Part shown: positions 8,737 through 19,992 of the stretch, piece after piece
Layout of the letters: every line of letters starts with the position of its first letter
Numbering within the stretch: the stretch's first letter is position 1
Assembly (NCBI GenBank): GCA_050110875.1
Contig: CP188828.1
Span: 2,294,001 to 2,358,000, forward strand
Length of the DNA: 64,000 nt
Direction: 5' to 3'
From: Methyloligella sp050110875
GTDB taxonomy: Bacteria; Pseudomonadota; Alphaproteobacteria; Rhizobiales; Methyloligellaceae
The notes under the pieces: model-generated
Told to the model about the DNA's origin: nothing
Database searches by the model: none
The model's input: the letters and a program-made list of their open reading frames with translations, nothing else
Translations under genes and position numbers: made by a program

Positions 8737-9792
8737 CGGTTTCGCGGTCGCTTTTCGACGCCGCTTCATACGCATCCACGATCCTGGCGACAAGCTCGCG
8801 CCGAACGACGTCGTCTGCGCTGAAGGCGATATGGGAGATACCCTCCACACCGTCCAGGATCTTGATGGCCTCGTTAAGGCCGGAATCCTTGCCATAAGGC
8901 AAATCGACCTGGGTCGGATCGCCGGTGACGATCATCTTGCTGCCTTCGCCGAGACGGGTGAGGAACATCTTCATCTGCACCGGCGTGCAGTTCTGCGCTT
9001 CGTCCAGGATCACCATCGCATTGGAAAGCGTGCGTCCCCGCATGAAGGCGAGCGGTGCGATTTCGATCGCCCCCGTGGCGAGCCCGCGCTCCACCCGCTC
9101 CGGCGCCAAAACATCGTAAAGCGCATCGTAAAGCGGCCGCAGATAGGGATCGACCTTCTCCCGCATATCGCCGGGCAGAAAGCCCAGCCGTTCGCCGGCT
9201 TCGACGGCCGGGCGGGACAGGATGATGCGGTCGCAGCGCCCGCTCTCCAACGCCGCCGCGGCGAACACCACGGCGAGATAGGTTTTTCCGGTGCCGGCAG
9301 GCCCCGAGGCGAACACCAAATCGTTCTTCTCAAGCGCCGAGATATAGGCGGATTGGGCAAGGGTGCGCGCCGTGACCAGGCGCTTGCGGGTGCGGATCTG
9401 CTGGGCCTCGGCGCCCTTCGGTGCGTCCGTAGGCTGGTCCGGCGCCGGCTCCACATCCGCATGGCGGATCGAGCCGACGACCTCGCCGATACCGATCACC
9501 TCGCCCTTGGCGAGTCGTCCATAGAGATCTTCGAGCACTGTCTTCGCTGTTTCGCAGGCCTCCTCCGGACCGCGCAACGAGACCACGGTACCGTTCACCA
9601 CCGCCTCGATTCCGAGACGGTCTTCAAGGACGGCCAGATTTGCATCGTAATCGCCGAGCAGATCGCGCATGAGCCTGGTGTCGTCGAAGAACACCAGAAG
9701 CGGCTCTTTCTCGCCTTCTTGATATGAGGCGGTCGCGCTGTCAGACGCGGAGTGTGGCGCCAAATTAGGTCTCTCGTCTCCGAGGTCGTTGC

Positions 9793-9796
<4 letters not shown>
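8729..9796 (-). CDS. phoH: PhoH-like ATPase (YbeZ type)
   Basis: A 355-residue cytoplasmic P-loop protein with Walker A 'GPAGTGKTYLAV' near residue 165, Walker B 'VILDEAQNCT' and the 'VTGDPTQVDLP' motif typical of PhoH/YbeZ ATPases. YbeZ-type proteins work with YbeY in RNA metabolism, which fits the direct overlap with ybeY. The start appears to be the TTG at 9796, embedded in the miaB stop as a TTGA overlap. This is a non-ATG start, but both the conserved N-terminus and the gene packing support it. Confidence 0.94.
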
Positions 9797-11187
<1,391 letters not shown>

Positions 11188-11342
11188 GTCGCGTTTGTTG
11201 GGCAGCAAGGCCCCAGCGTCAAGGGCCGACTGAGCGAAAATCGCGCGATCCCTTGCGTCAACCATGCGCGACCCGCCTTCGGAAACCCGATGCGGGGGCC
11301 GTTCGTTTCTTCCCCGTGGTTCAAGCAACAGGAGGAACGGAA

Positions 11343-11531
11343 ATGCCGGCGAAATCCAAGGCACAGCAACAAGCCGCGGGCGCTGCGTTGGCGGCCAAGC
11401 GCGGCGAGATGAAGGTGAGCGATCTCCAAGGCGCCTCGCGGAGCATGTATGAATCCATGACCGAGAAGGAGCTCGACGAGATGGCCTCCACCGAGCGCGG
11501 AGGCAAGCCGGAGCACGTCTCCGGAAACTAA
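11343..11531 (+). CDS. Small DUF3008-family protein
   Basis: A 62-residue, Lys/Ala/Glu-rich, probably helical protein: 'MPAKSKAQQQAAGAALAAKRGE' spans the beginning in two pieces that match the DUF3008 pattern (MPAKSKAQQ, then AAGAALAAKRGE), followed by 'MYESMTEKELDEMAST'. The family has no known function. A near-perfect AGGAGG lies 8 nt before the ATG. The last codons and the stop lie in a 28-bp unit that is repeated almost three times in tandem (11511-11587). It is a lone rightward gene between two leftward blocks. Confidence 0.85.
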   Translation: MPAKSKAQQQAAGAALAAKRGEMKVSDLQGASRSMYESMTEKELDEMASTERGGKPEHVSGN

Positions 11532-11587
11532 CAAGCGGGAGCACGTCTCCGGAAACTAACAAGCGGGAGCACGTCTCCGGAAACTAA
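11511..11587. repeat. 28-bp tandem repeat copying the 3' end of the DUF3008 gene
   Basis: A 28-bp unit (11511-11538) containing the last DUF3008 codons and stop is repeated at 11539-11566 and partly at 11567-11587. Copies are identical over the shared part. Each contains GGAG-CACGT-CTCC, a short hairpin; in the first copy the stem extends to CCGGAG/CTCCGG. Because the copies lie beyond the first stop codon they do not lengthen the protein. They fill the gap up to the convergent pbpC stop. Confidence 0.95.
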
Positions 11588-11596
11588 AACGCGACG

Positions 11597-13660
11597 CTAC
11601 TGAAGCCGGACGAGAACGCTGTCGGCGCGGCCTTGCGCATCCGTCACGGTGACCCGGGTGAAGCCAGGTCCGTCGGGATCGAAGAACAGCGTCTCGCGCG
11701 GCCGGTTCACCGAAAGCGGCGCGCCATTCACCAGCACGGAGAGCGGCGGCTTGCCGCCCACGATCTTCACCGGCACCGGATCGAGCGCCCCGTCGGCGGA
11801 AGAGAGCGCCAGGCTCGCCCCGTCCGGCGGGAACAAGATCTTCAGTTTCGGCGTGGTTTCGGCCGCCGACACGGGATCGGCATTGAAGCGTTGCAGCGGT
11901 GGCGGAAGCGCGCCGGTGCTGGCCGTCAGCACGCCTTCGGGAGCTTTGGGCAGCGGGGTACGCGATCCGTCGAGCCGCGTGAACGCATCGAATAGGATGG
12001 GAGCCGCGGTCACCCGACCCATGATCCCCGGCATCGGGGCGCCGTCGGGCCTTCCGGCCCAGACCCCGACCGTATATTTCCCGTCGAAACCGATCGACCA
12101 GGCATCCCGGTAGCCGTAGCTCGTGCCCGTCTTGAAGGCGATCCGCCCCGGAGTGGCGTTTTCCGGCGGCGGCGAGCCTTTCAGGATATTGCCGATATAC
12201 CAGGCCGCGACCGGCGAGAGCAGGCGCCGTTCCGGTAGGCTCTGCGTCCTTTCCCGCTCCGTAGCGGGCTGCACCATGCCGAGCCGGGCAAGGCCGCAAT
12301 AGGCTTGGGTGAGGGCCTCCAAGGTCACGCCCACGCCACCCAGCCCAAGCGCCAGCCCGGCATTCTCGTGGTCCGGCAGGATCAGCCTCGTCCCCGTCGC
12401 CCCAAGCCGCGCGGCGAGCCGTTCCGGCCCCACCGCCTCCAGCACCGAGATCGCCGGCACGTTCAGGGAAAGCTGCAAGGCACGGCGGATGGTGACCGTG
12501 CCTTGGTAATGCATGTCGAAATTCTCCGGCGCATAGGCACCGAAACGGACCGGCCTGTCCTTGATCAGGGTGGAGGGGTGGATGCGTCCGTCTTCGAATC
12601 CCATGCCGTAGATGAAGGGCTTGAGCGTCGAGCCGGGCGAGCGGACCGCGCGCGTCAGATCCACCTGGCCGGCACGGCGCTTGTCGAAATAATCCGGCGT
12701 GGCGACGCGCGCCCGCACCTCGCCGGTCGCGTTGTCGAGCACGACGATGGCGACGGAGCTTTGCCGCCCGAGCTTGTTGGCCCGGGCCTTGGCGAGCGCC
12801 TCGAGCCGGGCCTGAAAGCGTTTTTCGATGGTGAGGCGATGCAGCCGCTCCCCGGGCGCTGCGGCGACGGCGTCGTCCGCCGCATGGGGCGCCAGCATGG
12901 GCATGGGATGCCGGCCATCCGGCACCTTTTCAGACTTTGCGCGGGCGATTTCCGCCATGGCAAAGATGCCGCTCGCCGCGATTCGGTCGAGCACGCGATT
13001 CCGTGCCTCCCTGGCTTCCCGGGACGCACGATCCGGCCGGCGCATCTCCGGCGACTGGGGCAGGGCCACCAGAAGTGCCGCTTGTCCCAGGGTCAGGCGC
13101 CGCGGCTCCTTGCCGAAATAGGCGAGGGAAGCCGCCCGCAAGCCTTCCAGATTGCCGCCATAGGGGGCCAGCGTCAGGTAGCGGGCCAGAATTTCTTTCT
13201 TGGAAAGGCGCCGCTCGATCTGTGCCGCCCGGTAGATTTGCCGCAGCTTGGCCTTGAAGGAGCGCTCCTTCCGCGGCTCCAAGAGCCGTGCCAGCTGCAT
13301 GGTGATTGTCGAGCCGCCGGAGACGATCCGGCCGTGGCTGGCCAGTTGCCCCGCCGCCCGCAGCAACGCCAGCACGTCGACGCCGCGATGGGAGAAGAAA
13401 CGCTTGTCCTCATATGCGAGCAGGGCGCTCAAGAATCGCGGATCGACCGCCTCGACCTCGATCGGCAGCCGCCAGCGCCCCTGACCGGTCGTATAGGGCC
13501 GCAGCAGCGCGCCGTGCCGGTCAACCACGATGGTCGAAAGCGCGATATCCTCCCCAAGCGGCGCCGGCCCGAGCGCCTCGTGCAAGCCGGTGGCCGCGCC
13601 GCCCGCGACCGCACCGGTGAACAGCGCGCCGAGCGCAAAGGCTGCTAGAGCCCGGCGCAT
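11597..13660 (-). CDS. pbpC: Penicillin-binding protein 1C
   Basis: PBP1C is a bifunctional class A enzyme that polymerises and cross-links peptidoglycan in the periplasm. The 687-residue product has an N-terminal signal anchor (about 5-28), a GT51 transglycosylase domain ('EDKRFFSHRGVD', 'GGSTITMQLARLL'), a transpeptidase domain with SxxK ('SPGSTLKPF'), SxN ('SLN') and KTG ('FKTGTSYG') motifs, and a C-terminal BiPBP_C domain after about residue 590. The ATG at 13660 follows the alpha-2-macroglobulin stop by 25 bp, so the two are probably co-transcribed, as in Escherichia coli yfhM-pbpC. Confidence 0.96.
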   Translation of the reverse strand: MRRALAAFALGALFTGAVAGGAATGLHEALGPAPLGEDIALSTIVVDRHGALLRPYTTGQGRWRLPIEVEAVDPRFLSALLAYEDKRFFSHRGVDVLALLRAAGQLASHGRIVSGGSTITMQLARLLEPRKERSFKAKLRQIYRAAQIERRLSKKEILARYLTLAPYGGNLEGLRAASLAYFGKEPRRLTLGQAALLVALPQSPEMRRPDRASREAREARNRVLDRIAASGIFAMAEIARAKSEKVPDGRHPMPMLAPHAADDAVAAAPGERLHRLTIEKRFQARLEALAKARANKLGRQSSVAIVVLDNATGEVRARVATPDYFDKRRAGQVDLTRAVRSPGSTLKPFIYGMGFEDGRIHPSTLIKDRPVRFGAYAPENFDMHYQGTVTIRRALQLSLNVPAISVLEAVGPERLAARLGATGTRLILPDHENAGLALGLGGVGVTLEALTQAYCGLARLGMVQPATERERTQSLPERRLLSPVAAWYIGNILKGSPPPENATPGRIAFKTGTSYGYRDAWSIGFDGKYTVGVWAGRPDGAPMPGIMGRVTAAPILFDAFTRLDGSRTPLPKAPEGVLTASTGALPPPLQRFNADPVSAAETTPKLKILFPPDGASLALSSADGALDPVPVKIVGGKPPLSVLVNGAPLSVNRPRETLFFDPDGPGFTRVTVTDAQGRADSVLVRLQ

Positions 13661-13685
13661 GACAGATCCCGGCGAATGTCCGAGC

Positions 13686-16600
13686 TCATTTCGCGGCCTT
13701 CACGGTGATGTTTCCCGTGCCCGTGTTTCCGAACCGATCGCGGGAGTACATGTCCTCCACATGGGCTTGGGGCAGCACGTATTCGCCTGGCGAGACCGCA
13801 CGGACCACATAGGCGATCGAAAAGATCGCGGGGCTGTCGGAGGTCCGGTCGAAAGCCGCGGTGAAACGGTCGTCCCGGAATTCCTGATGCACCGGCTGCG
13901 CGCCGTCGGTGATCCAGGAGAAGGCATCCGTCTCGCCCGAGGTGACGAGATGCGGATTGTCGATCTCGAAACCCGCCGGCAGGTAGTCCATCAGCGCCAC
14001 GCGGGCGAATTGCGGCTGCGGATCGGTGATCCGCACCACCACCACGAAGCGTTGGTTCTGCACTGCATTGGTCGGGTCCGCCGGGGCGCCCTCAAGCGTG
14101 TAGTAGCTCCGCTCGATATGGAAGCCCTGGTCCGTCGCCGGCTCCGCCGCAAACGGCGCGCCCGACACGGTCAGCACCGCATCGACCGGCGCCTCTCCCG
14201 CGTTCGACACCGTGATCGGATTGCCGGAAAGCTCCAGCTCGCTGAGATTGCGGTAGACCGGCTTGTCCGCAGCCTCGCCGTTCACCGAGAGTGCGATCTC
14301 CTCTTCGCCCAAGGCCTGGGCGGCGAGGACCAGCCAGGCATCCTCTTGCGTGGAGGTTCGCTGTACCAGCTTCCGGGCAGGCCCGATCTTGGCTGTGGCA
14401 TTGACCAGCAGCGATTTCGGCGCATCGCCTTCGGCTGCGAGCGTCACGACGGCCGCGGCATCCCGCAGGGGCGACCCGAAATCGCGCCGTCCGGGATCCG
14501 CTTCGGGGCTTTCAGGCAAGGCGCCCAGCGCCGCCTGGAATGCCTTCTCCGCCCGGATCCGATCCCCCAGCATGGCGAGCGCGGCGCCGATCTCGGCTTT
14601 CGCCGCCGGCGTGCCAAGGGCGCGGAGCTTGGTGTCGGCGATATAGCGAAGATCGCCCACCGGCGCCGAGCCGTTCCGTGCCAGCACGTAAAGCGCATAG
14701 GAGAGGGCGAGCCCCCCGTCCCGGCTCACATCCGGGGCCGTGCTGACATAATTCCGCAAACGGTTCAGGGCGAGGCGGAAGGCATCGTCCGGCACGGAAT
14801 AGCCTTGCGCCCGCGCCCGGGTGAAGAAGTCGGTCACATAGGCGTCGAGCCACGCATCCGCGCCTCCCGCCGACCAGAGGCCGAACGCACCCTCCGGCCC
14901 TTGCCGCGCCAGCACGGTCTGGATCGCCTTGTCCAGCCGCTCGTCGAGGGAGCTGTCGGCCGTAAGCTGCGCCTTCTCCGCCAGTTGATTGACGTAGAGC
15001 AGCGGCATGGCCCGGCTGATGATCTGCTCGGTGCAGCCCAGCGGGTAACGGTCGAGGGATTGGATCAGCGTCGCCACGTCGAGGGAGGCCCAAGGCGTCA
15101 CCGAAAGCGCAACCTCGCCCGTGCCCGGCACCAAGTCGGCGAACAGCTCCGCCGATGCCTTCACGCTGCCGCCCGGTGACAGGGATTGCACGGTCCGTCG
15201 CGACAGGATCTGAGTGGCCGGCTTCACGGCGACCGCGTAATCCCGGCGCGCCACATAATCTTCCGGCCCGGTCACCGCGACCGTGAGGGTGGCATCGCCG
15301 ACCCCGGTCGCCGAGATCGGAAGGCTCAAGCCCTTCCGCTGCTTCTCGTCCAGGCTCACCGTCGCTTCCGGTTCGGTCACCCCCACCGGCCCTTCCGAGG
15401 AGACCGTGACCTGATAGTCGCCGGCCGCGCCTTCCACATTGTCGAGATCGAGCCGCAAGGTGCTCTCATCCCCGATGAGCAGAAAGCGGGGCAGGGTGGC
15501 CGACACGACCACGGGATCGCGGATCAGCACGTCGCCATTCGCCTCGCCCACCTGGGTCTCGCTCCAGGCGGCGGCCATCACCCGCGCCGTGCCGGTGAAG
15601 GCGGGAATGTCGAATTCCACCTCCGCCTCGCCGTTCTCGTCCACGGTCACGATGCCGGAATAGAGCGCCAGCGGCGGCTGTGTGGGCGGGCTGCCCGAGA
15701 TCTCCATCCCGCCGCCATCGCCGCCGGTCCGGATCGCTCCCTTGGTGCCCTGCATGCCGTCGATCAGCTGGCCATAGAGATCGCGCAGCTCCATGGAGAG
15801 CTGCCGCTGGCCGAGGAAATATTTCGTCGGTGCCGGCGGCTCGTAGTTGGTCAGGTTGAGGATCCCCACATCGACCGCGGAGACGACGACCCGCGCGCTC
15901 GTCCCAGCGGCGAGGCCGGCGACCTTCACCGGCACCCGCAATGTGGTTTCGGGCCGGATCTTCTCCGGCAGGTCGAGGCTCACATCGAGCGTGTGCGCCG
16001 CCTTGTCGATGGAAAAATAAGCGAGGCCGATGGACCGTCCCGGCATGCGCTTGGCTTCCGTCTCAAGCGGCCGCCGCAGGGTCGCCACCACATAGGCGCC
16101 CGTGCCCCAATCCTCGCCAACGTCAAGCGGGATCTTGGCGGTGCCTTGCGCCACCTCTTCCGTCTTTGTGGCGAGCAGCTTGCCGGCGCCCATCACGGCG
16201 AGGGTCACCTTGCCGGCGCTCCGCGCGGTCACCGCAACGGTCATGTTATCGCCGGGCTTATATTCCGACTTGTCGAGCGCGACCTCCAGGAAGTCCGGCG
16301 TATCGGCGCTCGCCTCCGCATAGAAGCCTGCGTCGAAGCCGATAGTTGTGAGCGGGCCGGAAGCGTCGGGGCTCGCCACCTCCAACCGGTAGCGTCCCCA
16401 GGTGACGGGCGCGCCGATCTTGGCCGCATCTTCGGGCGTTGCATCCACCGCTCCATTGGCGACCCGCCGCGTGACCTTGATGGGCTCGAAGCTCCAATAG
16501 CCGTTCTGGCGGTACCATTGATATTTGCTCTCGATCTTCAGGAGCTGCCACTCGAGGCCCTTCGCCGCCAGCGGCATCCCGTCCGGCCCCACCACGATCA

Positions 16601-18917
16601 CCTGGAATTCCGCTTGTGCGCCATCGGCGAGCGACTCGCCTTTGAAGAGCGGCTTGACGCCGATCATCGGCTCTGACGGCTCGATGGGCAGGGTGAGGTT
16701 GCGCTCCACCGCCCGGCCGCCGAGCTCCGCCATGCGGAGGGTGACCTCGGCCTCCATGGGATGACCCGTATCGGGCACGGTGCGGATCGAGACCGGGAAG
16801 ACGGCCTTGCCGTTCTTGTCCGTCGTGGGCAGGTTCTCCAGCGGTACGATCTCGGTCTGGGCGCCGGACTCATCGTCCGCATTCGGGCCGAACCGATATC
16901 CGGCGAAGCCCGGCCGCTCCTCCGCTTGGCTGATCTTCACCTCGCCTTCCAGCGGCAGACCCGACGCGGGAGCGCCGTAGAGGAAGCGGCCATCCACCGT
17001 GATCTCGACAGGCTCGCGGGGGACCAGCGCCGATGCGGCGGTCGAAAGTTCGAACTCCAGCCGGTCGGGCACGTAATCCTCGACCAGGAAGCTGGTCTCG
17101 CCGATGGCGCTTCCCTTCGGGTCGGCATAGGTCTCCACCCGCCAGGTGCCGGTCGGCGCCGCCCCGATGATCGGCACGTCGAGATCCCGCCCGCCGATTC
17201 CTTCGTCTTCGACGACCTTGCGCCGATACTCCACCCCGTCGGGCCGGGTGATCACGAGGGTCAGCGGCGTATCCATGACGGCTTCGCCTTCCGCATCGCG
17301 CAGAAGCGCCGTGATGTGGACCGTCTCGCCCGTGCGGTAGACTCCGCGCTCGGTGAAGACGAAGGCATCCAGCGCACCGGGCAGGGCGCGGCCCTCCACG
17401 CCCCGGTCGGTCAGGTCGAAGGGGGATCCCTTCAGGCTCAGGAAGCCGTAATCGATCCCCTGCCGGGAGGCGATCAGCATGGCCGGGGCAAGCCCGCCTT
17501 CGCCACGGGTCAGGCCGGGCGCAAAATGGGCACTGCCCGTCTCGTCGGTCTTGGTCTTGGCCAGGATCTCGTTGTTGCGCGCGACCAGCCGGAGCTCGAC
17601 CTTTTCAAGGGGCTCGGTGGTCGCCAGGGAATTGACGAAGGCATGGATGCCGTCGTCGCCGGAATAAGCGGTCAGCCCCAGGTCGGAGACGATGAACCAC
17701 TGGGTGGCCATCTCGTCATAGCTGTATTCGGGTGTGCTCGATGGCTGGGCCGCCAGCACATAGACACCGGGCTTCAGCTCCGGCACCGCCTCGGTGACCG
17801 GAAAATTGGTCGTCACGTCCTGGTTCAGCGTCTTGTCGACCGAGAGCGTGCCCTTCCAGATCTCCGCACCCTCCTTGTCGGCGATCTCGCTCAAGGAGTA
17901 GGGGTAGAGATTGGTCTGGAAGTCGTTGCCCAGCACCGTGTTGATCAGGTTCCGGTCGCCGATCCGGTAGATCGTCACGTCCAGCTCGTCGGTGTTCACG
18001 CTGATCAGCGGAATGCCTTGTTGGCCGGTCTTCGGCAGCACGTAGTTCTTGCCCGAGACGCGCACCATGGGCGTCCGGTCGCGCACATAGATGTCGAACG
18101 GGGCCGGCTTCAGCAATGTCTCGTCGATGGCCGAGGGCAGCCCTTCCCGCAAGGTGATGTGATAGGTCTCGCCGTGGCGAAGCCCCTCGACGCAGAGCTG
18201 CTGATCGTCGACGGAAAGCGCCGGCTTGTCCTGCCCCTCGACCGAGACGAAAGGCGAGAAATCCGCCCGGTCCGGGAGCTGCTCGCTAAACTGGAAACAG
18301 GCACGGGGGCTTGCGGCGTCTGAATCGATGCTGTGATCAGTAACCCGGAATCCGTATTTCTCGCGCAGCTGGGTATAGATCTTGCGCAAGTTCTCGGTCT
18401 CGCGCACCGAAAGCGCGATCTTCAGCGCATCGAGCGCATTCCGCCATTCCTGCCGCTTGCCATAGGCATTGGCCAGGGTGACCAAGGCGTCGGCCTGGTC
18501 GTCCGTGGTCGCCGCCCGGCGATAGGCAATGTAGGCCGCCGTCGTTGCATCCCTGTTGAGCGCGTAGCGATCCCCGTCAGGCCCGGGCTCCACCCGCAGC
18601 AGGATATCGGCATAACGGCGCCAGCTTTTCGCATCGTTGGGCTCCAGCGCCACGATCTGCCCATAGAGTCTCGCAGCGCCCGCGAAATCCTTCTGGCTCA
18701 GCGCCGCATCCGCCTGCTTCTTCAAGGCCATGACAGGCGCGCTCACGCCGCTCGCCTCGGCCTTCAATTTGGCCTCCATCTTGATGGCGAGATCGTCGAG
18801 CGTGTCGTCTTGATAGACCGCCGTATCCGCCTGAATGGCTGTCGGAGCGAGGAGAGAAGGGAAGAAACAAAGGGAGACGAAAAGCGCTGTAAGCGCGGCG
18901 CGGGCGTAAGCAAGCAT
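13686..18917 (-). CDS. Bacterial alpha-2-macroglobulin (YfhM-like)
   Basis: A 1,743-residue periplasmic protease-trap protein. In this family a foreign protease cuts a bait region and is trapped, often covalently through a thioester; PBP1C encoded next door is thought to repair the cell wall. Visible parts: a signal sequence (about 1-30), a helical TPR-like segment (about 40-190), a long series of macroglobulin beta-domains, the thioester motif 'GCTEQ' near residue 1,290 and a following helical thioester domain, then a C-terminal receptor-like domain. The ATG at 18917 has GGAGG 7 nt upstream; an in-frame ATG at 18947 is less likely. I see no lipobox cysteine at the signal cleavage site, unlike E. 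coli YfhM. Confidence 0.94.
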   Translation of the reverse strand: MLAYARAALTALFVSLCFFPSLLAPTAIQADTAVYQDDTLDDLAIKMEAKLKAEASGVSAPVMALKKQADAALSQKDFAGAARLYGQIVALEPNDAKSWRRYADILLRVEPGPDGDRYALNRDATTAAYIAYRRAATTDDQADALVTLANAYGKRQEWRNALDALKIALSVRETENLRKIYTQLREKYGFRVTDHSIDSDAASPRACFQFSEQLPDRADFSPFVSVEGQDKPALSVDDQQLCVEGLRHGETYHITLREGLPSAIDETLLKPAPFDIYVRDRTPMVRVSGKNYVLPKTGQQGIPLISVNTDELDVTIYRIGDRNLINTVLGNDFQTNLYPYSLSEIADKEGAEIWKGTLSVDKTLNQDVTTNFPVTEAVPELKPGVYVLAAQPSSTPEYSYDEMATQWFIVSDLGLTAYSGDDGIHAFVNSLATTEPLEKVELRLVARNNEILAKTKTDETGSAHFAPGLTRGEGGLAPAMLIASRQGIDYGFLSLKGSPFDLTDRGVEGRALPGALDAFVFTERGVYRTGETVHITALLRDAEGEAVMDTPLTLVITRPDGVEYRRKVVEDEGIGGRDLDVPIIGAAPTGTWRVETYADPKGSAIGETSFLVEDYVPDRLEFELSTAASALVPREPVEITVDGRFLYGAPASGLPLEGEVKISQAEERPGFAGYRFGPNADDESGAQTEIVPLENLPTTDKNGKAVFPVSIRTVPDTGHPMEAEVTLRMAELGGRAVERNLTLPIEPSEPMIGVKPLFKGESLADGAQAEFQVIVVGPDGMPLAAKGLEWQLLKIESKYQWYRQNGYWSFEPIKVTRRVANGAVDATPEDAAKIGAPVTWGRYRLEVASPDASGPLTTIGFDAGFYAEASADTPDFLEVALDKSEYKPGDNMTVAVTARSAGKVTLAVMGAGKLLATKTEEVAQGTAKIPLDVGEDWGTGAYVVATLRRPLETEAKRMPGRSIGLAYFSIDKAAHTLDVSLDLPEKIRPETTLRVPVKVAGLAAGTSARVVVSAVDVGILNLTNYEPPAPTKYFLGQRQLSMELRDLYGQLIDGMQGTKGAIRTGGDGGGMEISGSPPTQPPLALYSGIVTVDENGEAEVEFDIPAFTGTARVMAAAWSETQVGEANGDVLIRDPVVVSATLPRFLLIGDESTLRLDLDNVEGAAGDYQVTVSSEGPVGVTEPEATVSLDEKQRKGLSLPISATGVGDATLTVAVTGPEDYVARRDYAVAVKPATQILSRRTVQSLSPGGSVKASAELFADLVPGTGEVALSVTPWASLDVATLIQSLDRYPLGCTEQIISRAMPLLYVNQLAEKAQLTADSSLDERLDKAIQTVLARQGPEGAFGLWSAGGADAWLDAYVTDFFTRARAQGYSVPDDAFRLALNRLRNYVSTAPDVSRDGGLALSYALYVLARNGSAPVGDLRYIADTKLRALGTPAAKAEIGAALAMLGDRIRAEKAFQAALGALPESPEADPGRRDFGSPLRDAAAVVTLAAEGDAPKSLLVNATAKIGPARKLVQRTSTQEDAWLVLAAQALGEEEIALSVNGEAADKPVYRNLSELELSGNPITVSNAGEAPVDAVLTVSGAPFAAEPATDQGFHIERSYYTLEGAPADPTNAVQNQRFVVVVRITDPQPQFARVALMDYLPAGFEIDNPHLVTSGETDAFSWITDGAQPVHQEFRDDRFTAAFDRTSDSPAIFSIAYVVRAVSPGEYVLPQAHVEDMYSRDRFGNTGTGNITVKAAK

Positions 18918-19071
18918 GCGAGTCCTCCGGAGGGTCCCTCTCGTCATCGCGGAGGCAGATTATTGGCCACCGCTAGGGGACCTGGAGGCATGCTAGTTGA
19001 GCGATGTGACAGGCGCTAGTGGGACTGCGCCTTGAGACCCAAGATTCGGCACTTTTTGAAGGGTTGGACGT

Positions 19072-19992
19072 TCAAGCGTTGCCGTCCCGATCGCCGACCA
19101 GCCTGGTGATCTCGCCTCGCACCCATTGATGGCACTCGTCCCGATCGTAGCTGGAATGCCAGAGCAGCCGGACCGGCAGGCCGACGGGCCCGAGGGGCTG
19201 GCCGATCCGAACCAGGGAAAATTGCTTCTCCAGGATTTGGGCGAGCGAGCTCGGCACCGTGAGCAGGGCATCGCTGTTCAATGCGAGCAGGAGGCCCACC
19301 AGCACCGAGGAGACCTTTTCCGGCGGCGGCAGCAGATGCCCGGATTCGGCGAATTGCCGCGCAAGCAGGTCATAGGCCGGAAGTGCGTTCACCGCCACGT
19401 GGACGGCCCGGGCAAAGTCTTCCGCACGCGGTGACTTGCCGGCCAGCGGATGGCCAGGTCGGCCGAGCACCACGAGGTGATCGTTGAAAAGCTTGGCGGA
19501 ACGGATATCGGGCGCCGGAATCGAGGTGGATTCCAGGTCCACGGCGAAATGGCAGCGGCTGTTCCGCAGGCCTTCGATGGACTCCTCGCCGCCCCCCGCC
19601 ATCCAGCCCACCCGCACATTCGGCGCGGCCTCGGCCAGATGTTTGCGCAGCGGTTGCACCATGATGAGCTCGCCGGCTTCGGACGCGGCGATATAGAAAT
19701 CCCTTTCCGCAAGGGTCGGATCGAAGGGCTTGTCCTGCCGGAGCAGGCTTTCCATGCCGGCCAGGATCACATGCACCGTCGGCGCCAGCTCTTGGGCTTT
19801 CGCCGTCGGAACCAGCTTTTGTCCGGCACGGACGAACAGCTCGTCTGAGAAGATCTCTCGCAACTTGGCGAGCGCATGGCTCACCGCCGAGGCGCTGCGC
19901 CCGAGCCGTTCGGCAGCGCGCGTTACGCTCGCATCGGTGAGCAGCGCATCGAGGATAACGAGGAGATTGGCGTCGACTTCGCGAAGATGCAT
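19072..19992 (-). CDS. LysR-family transcriptional regulator (NodD-like group)
   Basis: A 306-residue regulator with an N-terminal winged HTH ('VDANLLVILDALL', 'SVTRAAERLGRSASAVSHALAKLRE') and a C-terminal periplasmic-binding-like effector domain. The spacing and the 'DELFVRAGQKLVPTAKA' segment place it in the NodD/SyrM-like branch. The ATG at 19992 is used, though no clear Shine-Dalgarno precedes it and two TTG codons lie just upstream. It is transcribed leftward, away from the AsmA gene. Its targets and effector cannot be told from the sequence. Confidence 0.9.
   Translation of the reverse strand: MHLREVDANLLVILDALLTDASVTRAAERLGRSASAVSHALAKLREIFSDELFVRAGQKLVPTAKAQELAPTVHVILAGMESLLRQDKPFDPTLAERDFYIAASEAGELIMVQPLRKHLAEAAPNVRVGWMAGGGEESIEGLRNSRCHFAVDLESTSIPAPDIRSAKLFNDHLVVLGRPGHPLAGKSPRAEDFARAVHVAVNALPAYDLLARQFAESGHLLPPPEKVSSVLVGLLLALNSDALLTVPSSLAQILEKQFSLVRIGQPLGPVGLPVRLLWHSSYDRDECHQWVRGEITRLVGDRDGNA

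Noticed and set aside
11511..11587. CRISPR array
   Set aside because: The repeat units are directly adjacent, with no spacers, and there are no cas genes.
12305..13648. 447-codon rightward open frame opposite pbpC
   Set aside because: Shadow of pbpC, His/Arg/Gly-rich with no recognisable domain.
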